Positions 43,736-52,433 of a stretch of 64,000 nucleotides of DNA are shown here, piece by piece; position 1 is the stretch's first letter, and each line of letters opens with the position of its first letter. The position numbers were made by a program, and so were the translations under genes. The stretch spans positions 6,138,001-6,202,000 of the forward strand of contig NZ_CP130713.1 in assembly GCF_030553055.1 (NCBI RefSeq). The letters run 5' to 3'. This DNA is from Streptomyces sp. XD-27. GTDB taxonomy: Bacteria; Actinomycetota; Actinomycetes; Streptomycetales; Streptomycetaceae. The notes under the pieces were generated by a model. That model was not told where the DNA came from. It worked only from the letters and a program-made list of their open reading frames with translations, and searched no databases.

Positions 43736-44737
43736 ATGGCGAAAGACCTCACCGGCCGCCACTTCCTCAAGGAGCTGGACTTCACCGCCGACGAGTTCAG
43801 TCGCCTGGTCGAGCTGGCGGCTGAGCTCAAGGCCGCCAAGCGCGCGGGCGCCGAGGCGCGGCGGCTGACCGGCAAGAACATTGCACTGGTCTTCGAGAAG
43901 ACCTCCACCCGCACCCGCTGCGCCTTCGAGGTCGCGGCGGCCGACCAAGGGGCCTCGACGACCTATCTCGACCCTGCCGGATCGCAGATCGGACACAAGG
44001 AGTCGGTCAAGGACACCGCCCGTGTCCTTGGCCGGATGTTCGACGCGATCGAGTACCGCGGTCATGGCCAGGGTGTCGTCGAGGAGCTGGCCGCACACGC
44101 CGGGGTCCCGGTCTACAACGGCCTCACCGACGAGTGGCACCCCACCCAGATGCTCGCCGACGTCCTGACCATGACGGAGTTCTGCGACAAGCCGCTCAAC
44201 CGGATGGCGTACGCCTACCTCGGGGACGCCCGGTACAACATGGGCAACTCCTACCTGGTCACCGGGGCGCTCCTGGGGATGGACGTGCGGATCGTGGCGC
44301 CGCGCCTGCTGTGGCCGGACCAGACGATCGTGGCGGTGGCGCGCGAGCTGGCCAAGTCCTCGGGCGCCACCGTCAGCCTCACCGAAGACGTGTCCGAGGG
44401 CGTGCGCGGCGCCGACTTCGTCGCCACCGACGTGTGGGTGTCCATGGGGGAGCCGAAGTCGGTGTGGGACGAGCGGATCGGCCTGCTCGGTCCGTATGCG
44501 GTCACGATGGACGTGCTGCGCGCCACCGGCAACCCGGACGTGCGGTTCCTGCACTGCCTGCCCGCCTTCCACGACCTGGGCACGGACGTCGGCCGGGAGA
44601 TCTACGAGCGGCACGGGCTGACCGAGCTGGAGGTCAGCGACGAGGTCTTCGAGTCCGAGCACTCGGTCGTCTTCGACGAGGCGGAGAACCGGATGCACAC
44701 GATCAAGGCGGTGCTGGTGGCCACGCTGGCCGCGTAG
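43736..44737 (+). CDS. argF: Ornithine carbamoyltransferase
   Basis: A 333-residue OTCase. The carbamoyl phosphate motif is [17 protein letters not shown] (about residue 58), the ornithine-binding motif is HCLPAFHD (about 270), and [15 protein letters not shown] is also present. It interconverts ornithine plus carbamoyl phosphate with citrulline plus phosphate. Its place behind arginine deiminase suggests the catabolic role (ArcB-like), but the protein could serve biosynthesis. Start ATG follows CCTAGGAGCCACGCC. Confidence 0.93.
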   Translation: MAKDLTGRHFLKELDFTADEFSRLVELAAELKAAKRAGAEARRLTGKNIALVFEKTSTRTRCAFEVAAADQGASTTYLDPAGSQIGHKESVKDTARVLGRMFDAIEYRGHGQGVVEELAAHAGVPVYNGLTDEWHPTQMLADVLTMTEFCDKPLNRMAYAYLGDARYNMGNSYLVTGALLGMDVRIVAPRLLWPDQTIVAVARELAKSSGATVSLTEDVSEGVRGADFVATDVWVSMGEPKSVWDERIGLLGPYAVTMDVLRATGNPDVRFLHCLPAFHDLGTDVGREIYERHGLTELEVSDEVFESEHSVVFDEAENRMHTIKAVLVATLAA

Positions 44738-44801
44738 GCCGTGGCGGGGGGCTCCAGTCGGAGGGGGCCCGGCAGGGGCGATCGACACCTATCGCGTTCC
44801 C

Positions 44802-44829
44802 GTGACGACAGTCACGCATCGGTGATAAC
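44802..44829 (+). promoter_or_regulatory. Candidate PaaX operator/promoter A (enoyl-CoA hydratase operon)
   Basis: GTGACGACAGTCAC (44802-44815) is a dyad GTGAC-N4-GTCAC. Nine bases after its thirteenth base comes GATAAC (44824-44829), a -10-like box. The same GTGACGACAGTCA-N9-GATAA occurs at 51248-51275 before the acyl-CoA dehydrogenase gene. The shared arrangement strongly suggests a common regulator. Confidence 0.7.
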
Positions 44830-44891
44830 TTCTCCAGTACGGGAACCAGCCGTCCGCCCGCCCAGCCACCGGCTGAAGGAGGCCGTGCTCC

Positions 44892-45719
44892 ATGAGTCCC
44901 TTTACCGGATCCGCGTCCCGGACCGAGCGGTGGCGCCACCTGCGCCTCACCCTCGACGCCGGGGTCGCCACCGTCACCCTCGCCCGCCCCGAGAAGCTCA
45001 ACGCACTCACCTTCGGCGCCTACGCCGACCTGCGCGACCTGCTCGCCGAACTCTCCCGCGAGCGCTCCGTACGCGCCCTGGTGCTCGGCGGCGACGGCCG
45101 CGGCTTCTGCTCCGGCGGCGACGTCGACGAGATCATCGGCGCCACCCTCGCCATGGACACCGGGGCGCTCCTGGACTTCAACCGCATGACCGGGCAGGTC
45201 GTCCGGCAGTTGCGGGAATGCCCCTTCCCCGTGGTCGCGGCGGTGCACGGCGTCGCCGCCGGCGCCGGGGCCGTCCTCGCCCTCGCCGCCGACTTCCGCG
45301 TCGCCGACCCCACCGCGCGTTTCGCGTTCCTCTTCACCAAGGTCGGGCTGTCCGGCGGGGACATGGGCGCCGCGTATCTGCTGCCGCGCGTCGTCGGACT
45401 CGGGCACGCCACCCGGCTGCTGATGCTCGGCGAACCGGTGGCCGCGCCCGAGGCCGAACGGATCGGGCTGATCAGCCAGGTGGCCGACGAAGGCCAGGCG
45501 GGGCAGGCGGCCGCGGCGCTCGCCCGCCGCCTCGCCGAGGGACCCGCCCTCGCCTACGCCCAGACCAAGGCGCTGCTCACCGCCGAACTCGACATGCCGC
45601 TGGCCGCCTCCGTCGAACTCGACGCCGCCACCCAGGCCCTGCTGATGAACAGCGCCGACTACGCCGAGTTCCACGCGGCGTTCACCACGCGGCGCCCGCC
45701 GAAATGGCAGGGGCGCTAG
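44892..45719 (+). CDS. Enoyl-CoA hydratase/isomerase family protein
   Basis: A 275-residue crotonase-fold protein with RPEKLNALTFGAYADL, the oxyanion-hole segment GRGFCSGGDVDEII and AVHGVAAGAGAVLALAADFRVADPTARFAFLFTKVGLSGGDMGAAYLLPR. It likely hydrates an enoyl-CoA formed during aromatic ring breakdown. It is the first gene of an operon with the monooxygenase/reductase fusion 2 bp downstream, behind AAGGAGG and the shared operator at 44802. Confidence 0.9.
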   Translation: MSPFTGSASRTERWRHLRLTLDAGVATVTLARPEKLNALTFGAYADLRDLLAELSRERSVRALVLGGDGRGFCSGGDVDEIIGATLAMDTGALLDFNRMTGQVVRQLRECPFPVVAAVHGVAAGAGAVLALAADFRVADPTARFAFLFTKVGLSGGDMGAAYLLPRVVGLGHATRLLMLGEPVAAPEAERIGLISQVADEGQAGQAAAALARRLAEGPALAYAQTKALLTAELDMPLAASVELDAATQALLMNSADYAEFHAAFTTRRPPKWQGR

Positions 45720-45721
45720 CC

Positions 45722-48034
45722 ATGGCGGCGGCGGGGACACCCGCCGGGGCCGCGGCGACGGCCCGCCGGGTGGCCGTCGTCGGCGGCGGCCCCGGCGGCC
45801 TCTACGCGGCGGCGCTCCTCAAACGCCTCGATCCCCGGCGGGAGGTCACCGTCTGGGAGCGCAACGCCCCCGACGACACCTTCGGCTTCGGCGTGGTCCT
45901 GTCCGACGAGACCCTCGGCGGCATCGAACACGCCGACCCCGTGGTCTACGCGGCGCTGCGCGCCGAGTTCGTCCGCTGGGACGCCATCGACGTGGTCCGC
46001 GGCGGCCGGGTGCTCAGCTCCGGCGGCCACGGCTTCGCGGCGCTCGGCCGCCGCCGGCTGCTGGCGCTGCTGCACGACCGCTGCCGCGCGCTCGGCGTCC
46101 GGCTGCGCTTCCGCGCCCCGGCCCCGCCCGCCGCCGAGCTCGCCCGCACCCACGACCTGGTGATCGCCGCCGACGGGGTGCACAGCGCCACCCGCGAGAC
46201 CCACGCCGACGTCTTCCGCCCCCACCTGACCACCCACCGCTGCCGCTACATCTGGCTGGCCGCCGACGTCGCCTTCGACGCCTTCCGCTTCGAGATCGCC
46301 GAGACCGAGCACGGCGTGGCGCAGTTGCACGGATACCCGTACGGGCCGGACGCCAGCACCGTCATCGTCGAGATGCGCGAAGACGTCTGGCGCCGCGCCG
46401 GGTTCGACCGCTGCGGCGAGCGCGCCTCCATCGAACGGTGCGCGCAACTCTTCGCCCCGGCGCTCGACGGCCGCCCGCTGCGCGGCAACCACTCGCAGTG
46501 GACCGCCTTCCGCACCGTCGTCAACGACCGCTGGTCACACGGGAACACCGTGCTGCTCGGCGACGCCGCGCACACCGCCCACTTCTCCATCGGCTCCGGC
46601 ACCAAGCTCGCGGTCGAGGACGCCCTCGCCCTCGCCGCCTGCCTCACCGAGCAGCCGACCGTACCCGACGCGCTCGCGGCGTACGAGGCCGAACGCCGCC
46701 CCGTGGTGGAGTCCACCCAGCGCGCGGCCGCGGCCAGCCTGCGCTGGTTCGAGGACCTGGCCCGCTACCTGCCGCAGCCGCCGCGCCAGTTCGCGTTCAA
46801 CCTGCTCACCCGCAGCCGCCGCGTCACCCACGACAACCTGCGGCTGCGCGACCCCGCGTTCGTCTCGGCGGTCGAGCGCGAGGCGGCCGTGGCCCCCGGC
46901 ACGCCCCCCATGTTCACGCCCTTCCGGCTGCGCGGCCTCACCCTGCGCAACCGCGTCGTGGTGTCCCCGATGGACATGTACTCCGCGGTCGACGGCACCC
47001 CCGGCGACTTCCACCTCGTCCACCTCGGCTCCCGGGCGCTCGGCGGCGCCGGACTGGTCATGACCGAGATGGTGTGCGTCAGCCCGCGCGGCCGCATCAC
47101 CCCCGGTTGTGCGGGGCTGTACGCGCCGGAACACGAGGCGGCCTGGCGCCGCGTGGTGGACTTCTGCCACGACCGGTCGCCGGGCGCGGCGGTCGGCGTG
47201 CAGCTCGGCCACTCCGGACGCAAGGGCTCCACCCGGCCGATGTGGGAGGGCATCGACGACCCGCTCCCGTCCGGCAACTGGCCGCTGGTGGCGTCGTCGC
47301 CGCTGCCGTACCGGCCGGGCGTCAGCCAGATCCCGCAGGCCCTGGACGCGGCGGGACTGGCCGCGATCCGCGAGGAGTTCGCGGCCGCCGCCCGCCGTGC
47401 CGCGCGTGCCGGATTCGACCTCCTCGAACTCCACTGCGCCCACGGGTATCTGCTCTCCGGCTTCCTGTCGCCGCTGACGAACCGCCGCACCGACGCCTAC
47501 GGCGGCTCCCTCACCGCGCGACTGCGCTACCCGCTGGAGGTCTTCGACGCGGTACGGGCCGCCTGGCCCGAGGACCGGCCGATGACGGTGCGCATATCGG
47601 CCACCGACTGGGCGCCGGGCGGCACCACGGCCGACGACGCGGTCGCCATGGCCGCGGCGTTCGCCGCCCACGGCGCCGACGCCATCGACGTGTCCACCGG
47701 CCAGGTCGTGCCCGACGAGCGCCCCGAGTACGGCCGCTCGTACCAGACCCCGTACGCCGACCGCATCCGCAACGAGCTCGGTGTCCCCGTCATCGCGGTC
47801 GGCGCGATCTCGTCATGGGACGACGTGAACTCGCTGGTGTTGGCGGGGCGCGCGGACCTGTGCGCACTGGCCCGGCCGCACCTGTACGACCCGCACTGGA
47901 CGCTGCACGCCGCGGCGGAGCAGGGGTACGCCGGGCCCGGTGCGCCCTGGCCCCTCCCGTACCAGGCGGGCAGCCGCCGCCCGCCGACGGGCCGCACGGA
48001 CGCCCCGCGGCCGCGGCTGTCCCTGGAGGTCTGA
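45722..48034 (+). CDS. Bifunctional FAD monooxygenase / OYE-type reductase (2-aminobenzoyl-CoA monooxygenase/reductase-like)
   Basis: A 770-residue fusion. Residues about 15-385 are a PHBH-type flavin monooxygenase with VAVVGGGPGGLYAAALLKR, a DG motif in VIAADGVHSATR and GDAAHTAHFSIGSG. Residues about 400-750 are an old-yellow-enzyme reductase with TPFRLRGLTLRNRVVVSPM, LHCAHGYLLSGFLSPLTNRRTDAYGGS and IAVGAISSWDDV. This architecture matches 2-aminobenzoyl-CoA monooxygenase/reductase of aerobic anthranilate catabolism; databases often call it salicylyl-CoA 5-hydroxylase. It hydroxylates then reduces the CoA-activated ring, removing aromaticity. It is cotranscribed with the enoyl-CoA hydratase. 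Confidence 0.88.
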   Translation: MAAAGTPAGAAATARRVAVVGGGPGGLYAAALLKRLDPRREVTVWERNAPDDTFGFGVVLSDETLGGIEHADPVVYAALRAEFVRWDAIDVVRGGRVLSSGGHGFAALGRRRLLALLHDRCRALGVRLRFRAPAPPAAELARTHDLVIAADGVHSATRETHADVFRPHLTTHRCRYIWLAADVAFDAFRFEIAETEHGVAQLHGYPYGPDASTVIVEMREDVWRRAGFDRCGERASIERCAQLFAPALDGRPLRGNHSQWTAFRTVVNDRWSHGNTVLLGDAAHTAHFSIGSGTKLAVEDALALAACLTEQPTVPDALAAYEAERRPVVESTQRAAAASLRWFEDLARYLPQPPRQFAFNLLTRSRRVTHDNLRLRDPAFVSAVEREAAVAPGTPPMFTPFRLRGLTLRNRVVVSPMDMYSAVDGTPGDFHLVHLGSRALGGAGLVMTEMVCVSPRGRITPGCAGLYAPEHEAAWRRVVDFCHDRSPGAAVGVQLGHSGRKGSTRPMWEGIDDPLPSGNWPLVASSPLPYRPGVSQIPQALDAAGLAAIREEFAAAARRAARAGFDLLELHCAHGYLLSGFLSPLTNRRTDAYGGSLTARLRYPLEVFDAVRAAWPEDRPMTVRISATDWAPGGTTADDAVAMAAAFAAHGADAIDVSTGQVVPDERPEYGRSYQTPYADRIRNELGVPVIAVGAISSWDDVNSLVLAGRADLCALARPHLYDPHWTLHAAAEQGYAGPGAPWPLPYQAGSRRPPTGRTDAPRPRLSLEV

Positions 48035-48038
48035 ACCC

Positions 48039-48054
48039 GGCCGGACTTCCGGCC
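48039..48054 (+). terminator. Small hairpin after the monooxygenase gene
   Basis: GGCCGGA-CT-TCCGGCC, a 7-bp dyad 5 bp after the stop codon. The loop is short and the structure modest, so this is a weak terminator call. Confidence 0.35.
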
Positions 48055-48125
48055 TCCACCGCCCCGCCACTAGTAGTCTCGTCCACGTAACGAGCAGTGA
48101 GCCTCACGGGGGGAATCGGACACCC

Positions 48126-48713
48126 ATGCCCAAGTTTCGCCGTGCCGCGGCCTGGTTCATCGACTTCGCACTGGTGGTCGCCGCGGCCTCGGCGCTGGCC
48201 GTGCTGACCTTCCACCGGATATCGGGGCTCGTCACCGACGTGCCCGAACTGGCCTCCAGGGGCGCCTTCGACCTGTTGACCTCGCGCGGGGACGTCGTCG
48301 ACGCCTCAGAGAAGCTCGGACTGTCGCTGTGGGACAAGGCGGTGCTGTACGTCGAGCAGGCCTTCGGCGCGCTGGTCATCGCCACGTTCCTCTACCAGTG
48401 GGGCTGCCTCGCCCTCGTCGGGCGCACCGTCGGCAAGGCGCTGCTCGGGCTGAAGGTCGCCCCGAGCACCGCGCGGCGGGCCGCCCTGCGGGCCGCCGTC
48501 ACCACCATCGCCGACGTCGCCGTGTACGCCGTGGCCTGCGTGCTGCTGGTCGAGGGGCATGTGGTGCTGTCGGTGCTCGTGTGGGCGGTGGCCGTCGGGC
48601 TCTTCTTCCTCAACGCGCTGCCGGTCCTCTCACGCAGCCGACGGTCCCTCGCCGACCGGGTGGCCGGGACCACCGTGACCGGGCTCGGGATCGGCGCGCC
48701 CGGCTCCATGTAG
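48126..48713 (+). CDS. RDD family membrane protein
   Basis: A 195-residue RDD-domain protein. It starts RRAAAWFIDFALVVAAASALAVL, where R, D and D mark the family, with about four TM segments and VGRTVGKALLGLKVAPS in the middle. RDD proteins are often annotated as transporters, but their functions are mostly unknown. It sits inside the aromatic catabolic island, yet has its own leader and an 84-bp tail overlap with the opposite paaX gene, so it may be unrelated to the pathway. Confidence 0.85.
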   Translation: MPKFRRAAAWFIDFALVVAAASALAVLTFHRISGLVTDVPELASRGAFDLLTSRGDVVDASEKLGLSLWDKAVLYVEQAFGALVIATFLYQWGCLALVGRTVGKALLGLKVAPSTARRAALRAAVTTIADVAVYAVACVLLVEGHVVLSVLVWAVAVGLFFLNALPVLSRSRRSLADRVAGTTVTGLGIGAPGSM

Positions 48714-49532
48714 CCGGCCCGCGACGTACTCCGCCCCGAGGTCCCGCAGGCGCTCGTGCAGGGCACCGAAGACATGGGCGGCGCGGGCGCCGGGCCAGTC
48801 GGGTGGGAGCAGGGCGGGCGGCAGGCCCGGGTCGGCGTACGGCAGGTGGCGCCAGGAGTCCAGGGCCAGCAGATAGTCGCGGTACGCGTCCTCGGGGGCG
48901 CCGGCCCGCCGCCGCGACCAGCGTCGCAGCACCGGTTCGTGCGCGTCGAGGAACGCGTGGTGGAGCGCCGCCAGCGCGTCCAGGTCCCACCAGCGGCGCA
49001 CCGCGTCGGCGGTCGGTTCGAACCCGGCGTGCCGGCCGCGGAAGAGGTCCACGTACGTGGCGAGTTCGAGCCGCTCCAGGGTGTGCCGGGTCTCCTCGTA
49101 GAGGTGGTCGGGGGCGATCCACACCCCCGGCGCGGCCGTTCCGAAGCCCAGCCGGGCCAGCCGGGAGCGCAGCAGGTGGCGCTTGTGCCGCTCCTGCTCG
49201 GGCACCGAGAACACCGCCAGCAGCCAGCCGTCCCGGGACCGGGCCGAGGCGCGGCCGTAGACGCGCCGGTCGCCGTCGTCCAGCAGCTGTCGCGCGTCGG
49301 CGGACAGCGCGTACCCGGCGGCGCCGTCCGTCGTACGGTCCGGCACCAGCAGCCCGCGCCGCTTGAGCCGGGAGACCGCGGAGCGCACCGACGGCGGGTC
49401 GACGCCGACCGCGCCCAGCAGCCGGATCAGGGCGGCCACGGGCACCGGGCCCGCGGGGCGGTCCGCCGTACCGCGGCCGTACGCGCCGTAGAACGTCACG
49501 ATCAGGGAGCGGGGAGCGTGGTGATCACTCAC
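48630..49532 (-). CDS. PaaX-family transcriptional repressor
   Basis: A 300-residue PaaX-type regulator. The N-terminal winged helix (about residues 8-75, SLIVTFYGAYGRG..VDPPSVRSAVSRLKRRGLLVPDR) is followed by the PaaX-like domains with WLLAVFSVPEQERHKRHLLRSRLARLGFGTAAPGVWIAP. PaaX proteins bind aryl-CoA thioesters and leave DNA, inducing the pathway. GTG 49532 lies 18 bp after the CoA ligase gene, so it is autoregulated through the ligase promoter. Its 3' end overlaps the convergent RDD gene by 84 bp. Confidence 0.9.
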   Translation of the reverse strand: MSDHHAPRSLIVTFYGAYGRGTADRPAGPVPVAALIRLLGAVGVDPPSVRSAVSRLKRRGLLVPDRTTDGAAGYALSADARQLLDDGDRRVYGRASARSRDGWLLAVFSVPEQERHKRHLLRSRLARLGFGTAAPGVWIAPDHLYEETRHTLERLELATYVDLFRGRHAGFEPTADAVRRWWDLDALAALHHAFLDAHEPVLRRWSRRRAGAPEDAYRDYLLALDSWRHLPYADPGLPPALLPPDWPGARAAHVFGALHERLRDLGAEYVAGRLHGAGRADPEPGHGGPGHPVGEGPSAA

Positions 49533-49550
49533 GCGCTTACTGTAGAGCGC

Positions 49551-51179
49551 CTACCGGGGCGCGCCCTCGGCGCCGTCGCGCAGGCGGTAGCGCTGGAGCT
49601 TGCCGGTCGGGGTGCGCGGGAGCGCGTCCAGGAAGACGACGTCGCGCGGGCACTTGTACGGGGCCAGCTCCGCCTTGGCGAACCGCCGCAGCGCCTGCGC
49701 CGTCTCCTCGTTCCGCGGCACCCCCGGGCGCAGTACGACGTGGGCGACGACGGCCATGCCGCGCTCGCTGTCCGGACGTCCGGTGACCGCGACCTCCTCC
49801 ACGTGCGGGTGGCGCAGCAGCGCGTCCTCGACCTCCGGGCCCGCGATGTTGTACCCCGCTGAGATGATCATGTCGTCGGCGCGAGCCACATAGCGGAAGT
49901 AGCCATCCGGATCGCGGATATAGGTGTCGCCGGTCAGGTTCCAGCCGTCGCGTACGTAGTCGCGCTGCCGATCGTCCGCCAGATAGCGGCAGCCGGTCGG
50001 CCCGCGCACGGCCAGCAGCCCCGGCTCGCCGTCCGGGACCGGCCGGCCGTCGGCGTCCACCACCCGCGCCTGGTAGCCGGGCACCGGGATCCCGGTGGTG
50101 CCGGGCCGGATCGCGTCGTCGGCAGCGGAGATGAAGATGTGCAGCAGCTCGGTGGCGCCGATACCGTTGATGATGCGCAGGCCGGTCGCCGCGTACCAGT
50201 CGTGCCAGACCGCGGCGGGCAGGTTCTCCCCGGCCGAGACGCAGCGGCGCAGGCTGGAGGTGTCGTACCCGTGCAAGCGCCCGAGCATCGCCCGGTACGC
50301 GGTCGGCGCCGTGAACAGCACCGAGATCCGGTGGTGCTGGACGTCGTCCAGCAGCCGCGCGGGCCCGCCCCAGTCGGTCAGCAGCGCGGCGGCGCCCGCC
50401 CGCAGCGGGAACACCACGAGCCCGCCGAGCCCGAAGGTGAAGCCGAGTGGCGGGCTGCCGGCGAACACGTCGTCCTGGCGCGGCCGCAGGACCCGCGCGG
50501 AGAAGGTGTCGGCTATTGCGAGCACGTCGCGGTGGAAGTGCATGCAGCCCTTGGGCCGCCCGGTGGTGCCGGAGGTGAAGGCGATCAGCGCCACGTCGTC
50601 GGCGGAGGTGGCCACCGCCGGGTACGGGCTGGGGTGGGCCGCCGCGCGGCGCAGCAGGTCGTCGGCGGACCGGCCGCCGAACACCGTCACCCGCAGCCCC
50701 CGTACCTCGGCTTTCTCGATGTCCTCCAGAGACCGGGCGTCGCACAGCGCGTGACTCACGCGCGCGATCCGGCAGATCGTCGCCAGCTCCGCCGCGCGAT
50801 GGGAGGCCAGCACGGTGACCGCTACGGCGCCCGCCTTCATCACGGCCAGCCAGCACGCCGCCAGCCACGGGGTGGTGGGGCCGCGCAGCAGCACCCGGTT
50901 GCCGGGCACCACGCCCAGGTCGGCGGTGAGGGTGTGCGCGATGCGGTCCACGTGCCGTTGCAGCTCGCCGTACGTCCAGCTCTCGCCGCCTGCGCCGCGC
51001 AGCGCGACCCGGTGCGGGCCCAGCCGGTCGGCGGTGCCGTCCAGCAGCTCGGCACCGCAGTTGATCCGGTCGGGATAGGCGGGGGCGGGCGGATCGTGCA
51101 GCAGCCGCGGCCACTGGCCGGGGGGCGGCAGGTGGTCGCGGGCGAAGGTGTCGATGTGCGCCGAGGGCTTGAGCTCCAT
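49551..51179 (-). CDS. AMP-dependent aryl-CoA ligase (2-aminobenzoate-CoA ligase-like)
   Basis: A 542-residue acyl-adenylate-forming ligase of the benzoate-CoA ligase group. Motifs are FTSGTTGRPKGCMH (P-loop), NGIGATELLHIF, GWNLTGDTYIRD and the C-terminal PRTPTGKLQRYRLR with catalytic Lys. It activates an aromatic acid, probably 2-aminobenzoate, with ATP and CoA, in line with the neighbouring monooxygenase/reductase fusion. It is transcribed divergently from the acyl-CoA dehydrogenase gene and is first in an operon with paaX. Confidence 0.9.
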   Translation of the reverse strand: MELKPSAHIDTFARDHLPPPGQWPRLLHDPPAPAYPDRINCGAELLDGTADRLGPHRVALRGAGGESWTYGELQRHVDRIAHTLTADLGVVPGNRVLLRGPTTPWLAACWLAVMKAGAVAVTVLASHRAAELATICRIARVSHALCDARSLEDIEKAEVRGLRVTVFGGRSADDLLRRAAAHPSPYPAVATSADDVALIAFTSGTTGRPKGCMHFHRDVLAIADTFSARVLRPRQDDVFAGSPPLGFTFGLGGLVVFPLRAGAAALLTDWGGPARLLDDVQHHRISVLFTAPTAYRAMLGRLHGYDTSSLRRCVSAGENLPAAVWHDWYAATGLRIINGIGATELLHIFISAADDAIRPGTTGIPVPGYQARVVDADGRPVPDGEPGLLAVRGPTGCRYLADDRQRDYVRDGWNLTGDTYIRDPDGYFRYVARADDMIISAGYNIAGPEVEDALLRHPHVEEVAVTGRPDSERGMAVVAHVVLRPGVPRNEETAQALRRFAKAELAPYKCPRDVVFLDALPRTPTGKLQRYRLRDGAEGAPR

Positions 51180-51233
51180 CGCGTCACGCGCCTCCCATGC
51201 CTGGCCGTATGCCTGCCCTGAAGTCGCTTCTTC

Positions 51234-51275
51234 AGCGTAACGTGTTGGTGACGACAGTCAACAGAGCGCGATAAA
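51234..51275. promoter_or_regulatory. Candidate PaaX operator/promoter B with divergent promoters
   Basis: On plus, GTGACGACAGTCA (51248-51260), nine bases, then GATAAA (51270-51275), exactly as in site A at 44802. On minus, TTGACT (51261-51256), a 16-bp spacer and TACGCT (51239-51234) form a plausible promoter for the CoA ligase gene. One operator would therefore overlap both promoters. Confidence 0.7.
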
Positions 51276-51293
51276 GCGACAGGGAGGCTTCCG

Positions 51294-52433
51294 ATGCCGG
51301 CCTTCGGACTGGATCCGGAACAGCTCAGGTGGCGCGCGGAGTTGCGCGCGCTGGCCGCCGAGCGGCTGCGCCCGCTGGTGGCGGGCGCCCCGCCCGGCCG
51401 GATCAACCGGCCCCTTGTCGCGGCGCTCGGCGAACTCGGCCTGCTGCGGCGGCTGTTCCCGGCGGAGGGACCGGTGCGCGCGCTGGACCTGTGCCTGCTA
51501 CGCGAATCGCTGGCCATGGAATGCACGGAGGCCGAGACCGCGCTCGCCCTCCAGGGCCTGGGCGCCTATCCGGTCGTCCTGTCCGGCACCCCGGAGCAGC
51601 GCGACCGCTGGCTGCCCGGGGTACGGGCGGGCCGCGCCGTCACCGCCTTCGCGCTCAGCGAGGAGGCCGCGGGCTCCGACGCCGCCGCACTCACGCTGCG
51701 CGCCGAGCCCGACGGCTCCGGCGGCTGGCGGCTGACCGGCGAGAAGTGCTGGATCTCCAACGCCCCGGAGGCGGACGTGTGCACCGTCTTCGCGCGCACC
51801 ACCGACGGCGCCGGCGCGCGCGGGGTCACCGCCTTCCTCGTCCCGGCCGACCGGCCCGGACTCGGCGGCGAGCCCCTGGAGATGCTCAGCCCGCACCCCA
51901 TCGGCCGGTACACCTTCGACGCGGTCCCGGTCACCCGCGCCGACGTCATCGGCCCGGTCGACGGGGGCTTCCGCGTCGCCATGCGCACCCTCAACCTGCT
52001 GCGGCCCAGCGTCGGCGCGTTCGCCGTCGGCATGGCACAGGCGGCGCTGGACGCGGCACTCGCCCACGCGGGCGAACGCACCGCCTTCGGCGGGCCGTTG
52101 AAGGACCTCCAGGCCGTGTCCCACCAACTCGCCGAGATGGCCACCCGCACCGAGGCGGCCCGGCTGCTGGTCTACGCCGCGGCCGCCGCCTGCGACGCGG
52201 ACGCCCCCGACGTCGCCAAGCGCTCCGCCATGGCCAAGCTGCTCGCCACCGAGACGGCCGGATACGTGGTCGACGCCGCCGTCCAGATCCACGGCGCCCG
52301 CGCCCTGCGCCGCGGCCACCTGCTCGAACACCTCTACCGCGAGGTGCGCGCGCCGCGGATCTACGAGGGCGCCACGGAGGTCCAGCGCACGATCATCGCC
52401 AAGGAGCTGTACCGAGAGGAGCCGCACCGATGA
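51294..52433 (+). CDS. Acyl-CoA dehydrogenase
   Basis: A 379-residue flavin acyl-CoA dehydrogenase with AVTAFALSEEAAGSDAAALTLRAE, GEKCWISNAPEADVCTVFA and the C-terminal QIHGARALRRGHLLEHLYREVRAPRIYEGATEVQRTIIAKEL, in which the Glu of YEGATE is the usual catalytic-base position. In this island it would oxidise a ring-derived cyclohexane- or alkyl-CoA intermediate. GGGAGG precedes ATG 51294. The RidA gene overlaps its stop. Confidence 0.9.
   Translation: MPAFGLDPEQLRWRAELRALAAERLRPLVAGAPPGRINRPLVAALGELGLLRRLFPAEGPVRALDLCLLRESLAMECTEAETALALQGLGAYPVVLSGTPEQRDRWLPGVRAGRAVTAFALSEEAAGSDAAALTLRAEPDGSGGWRLTGEKCWISNAPEADVCTVFARTTDGAGARGVTAFLVPADRPGLGGEPLEMLSPHPIGRYTFDAVPVTRADVIGPVDGGFRVAMRTLNLLRPSVGAFAVGMAQAALDAALAHAGERTAFGGPLKDLQAVSHQLAEMATRTEAARLLVYAAAAACDADAPDVAKRSAMAKLLATETAGYVVDAAVQIHGARALRRGHLLEHLYREVRAPRIYEGATEVQRTIIAKELYREEPHR

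Noticed and set aside
44741..48034. A 1,097-codon open frame covering enoyl-CoA hydratase and the monooxygenase fusion
   Set aside because: Only the part from 45722 has coding character and homology. The upstream part is an Arg/Pro-rich shadow of the hydratase gene in another frame.
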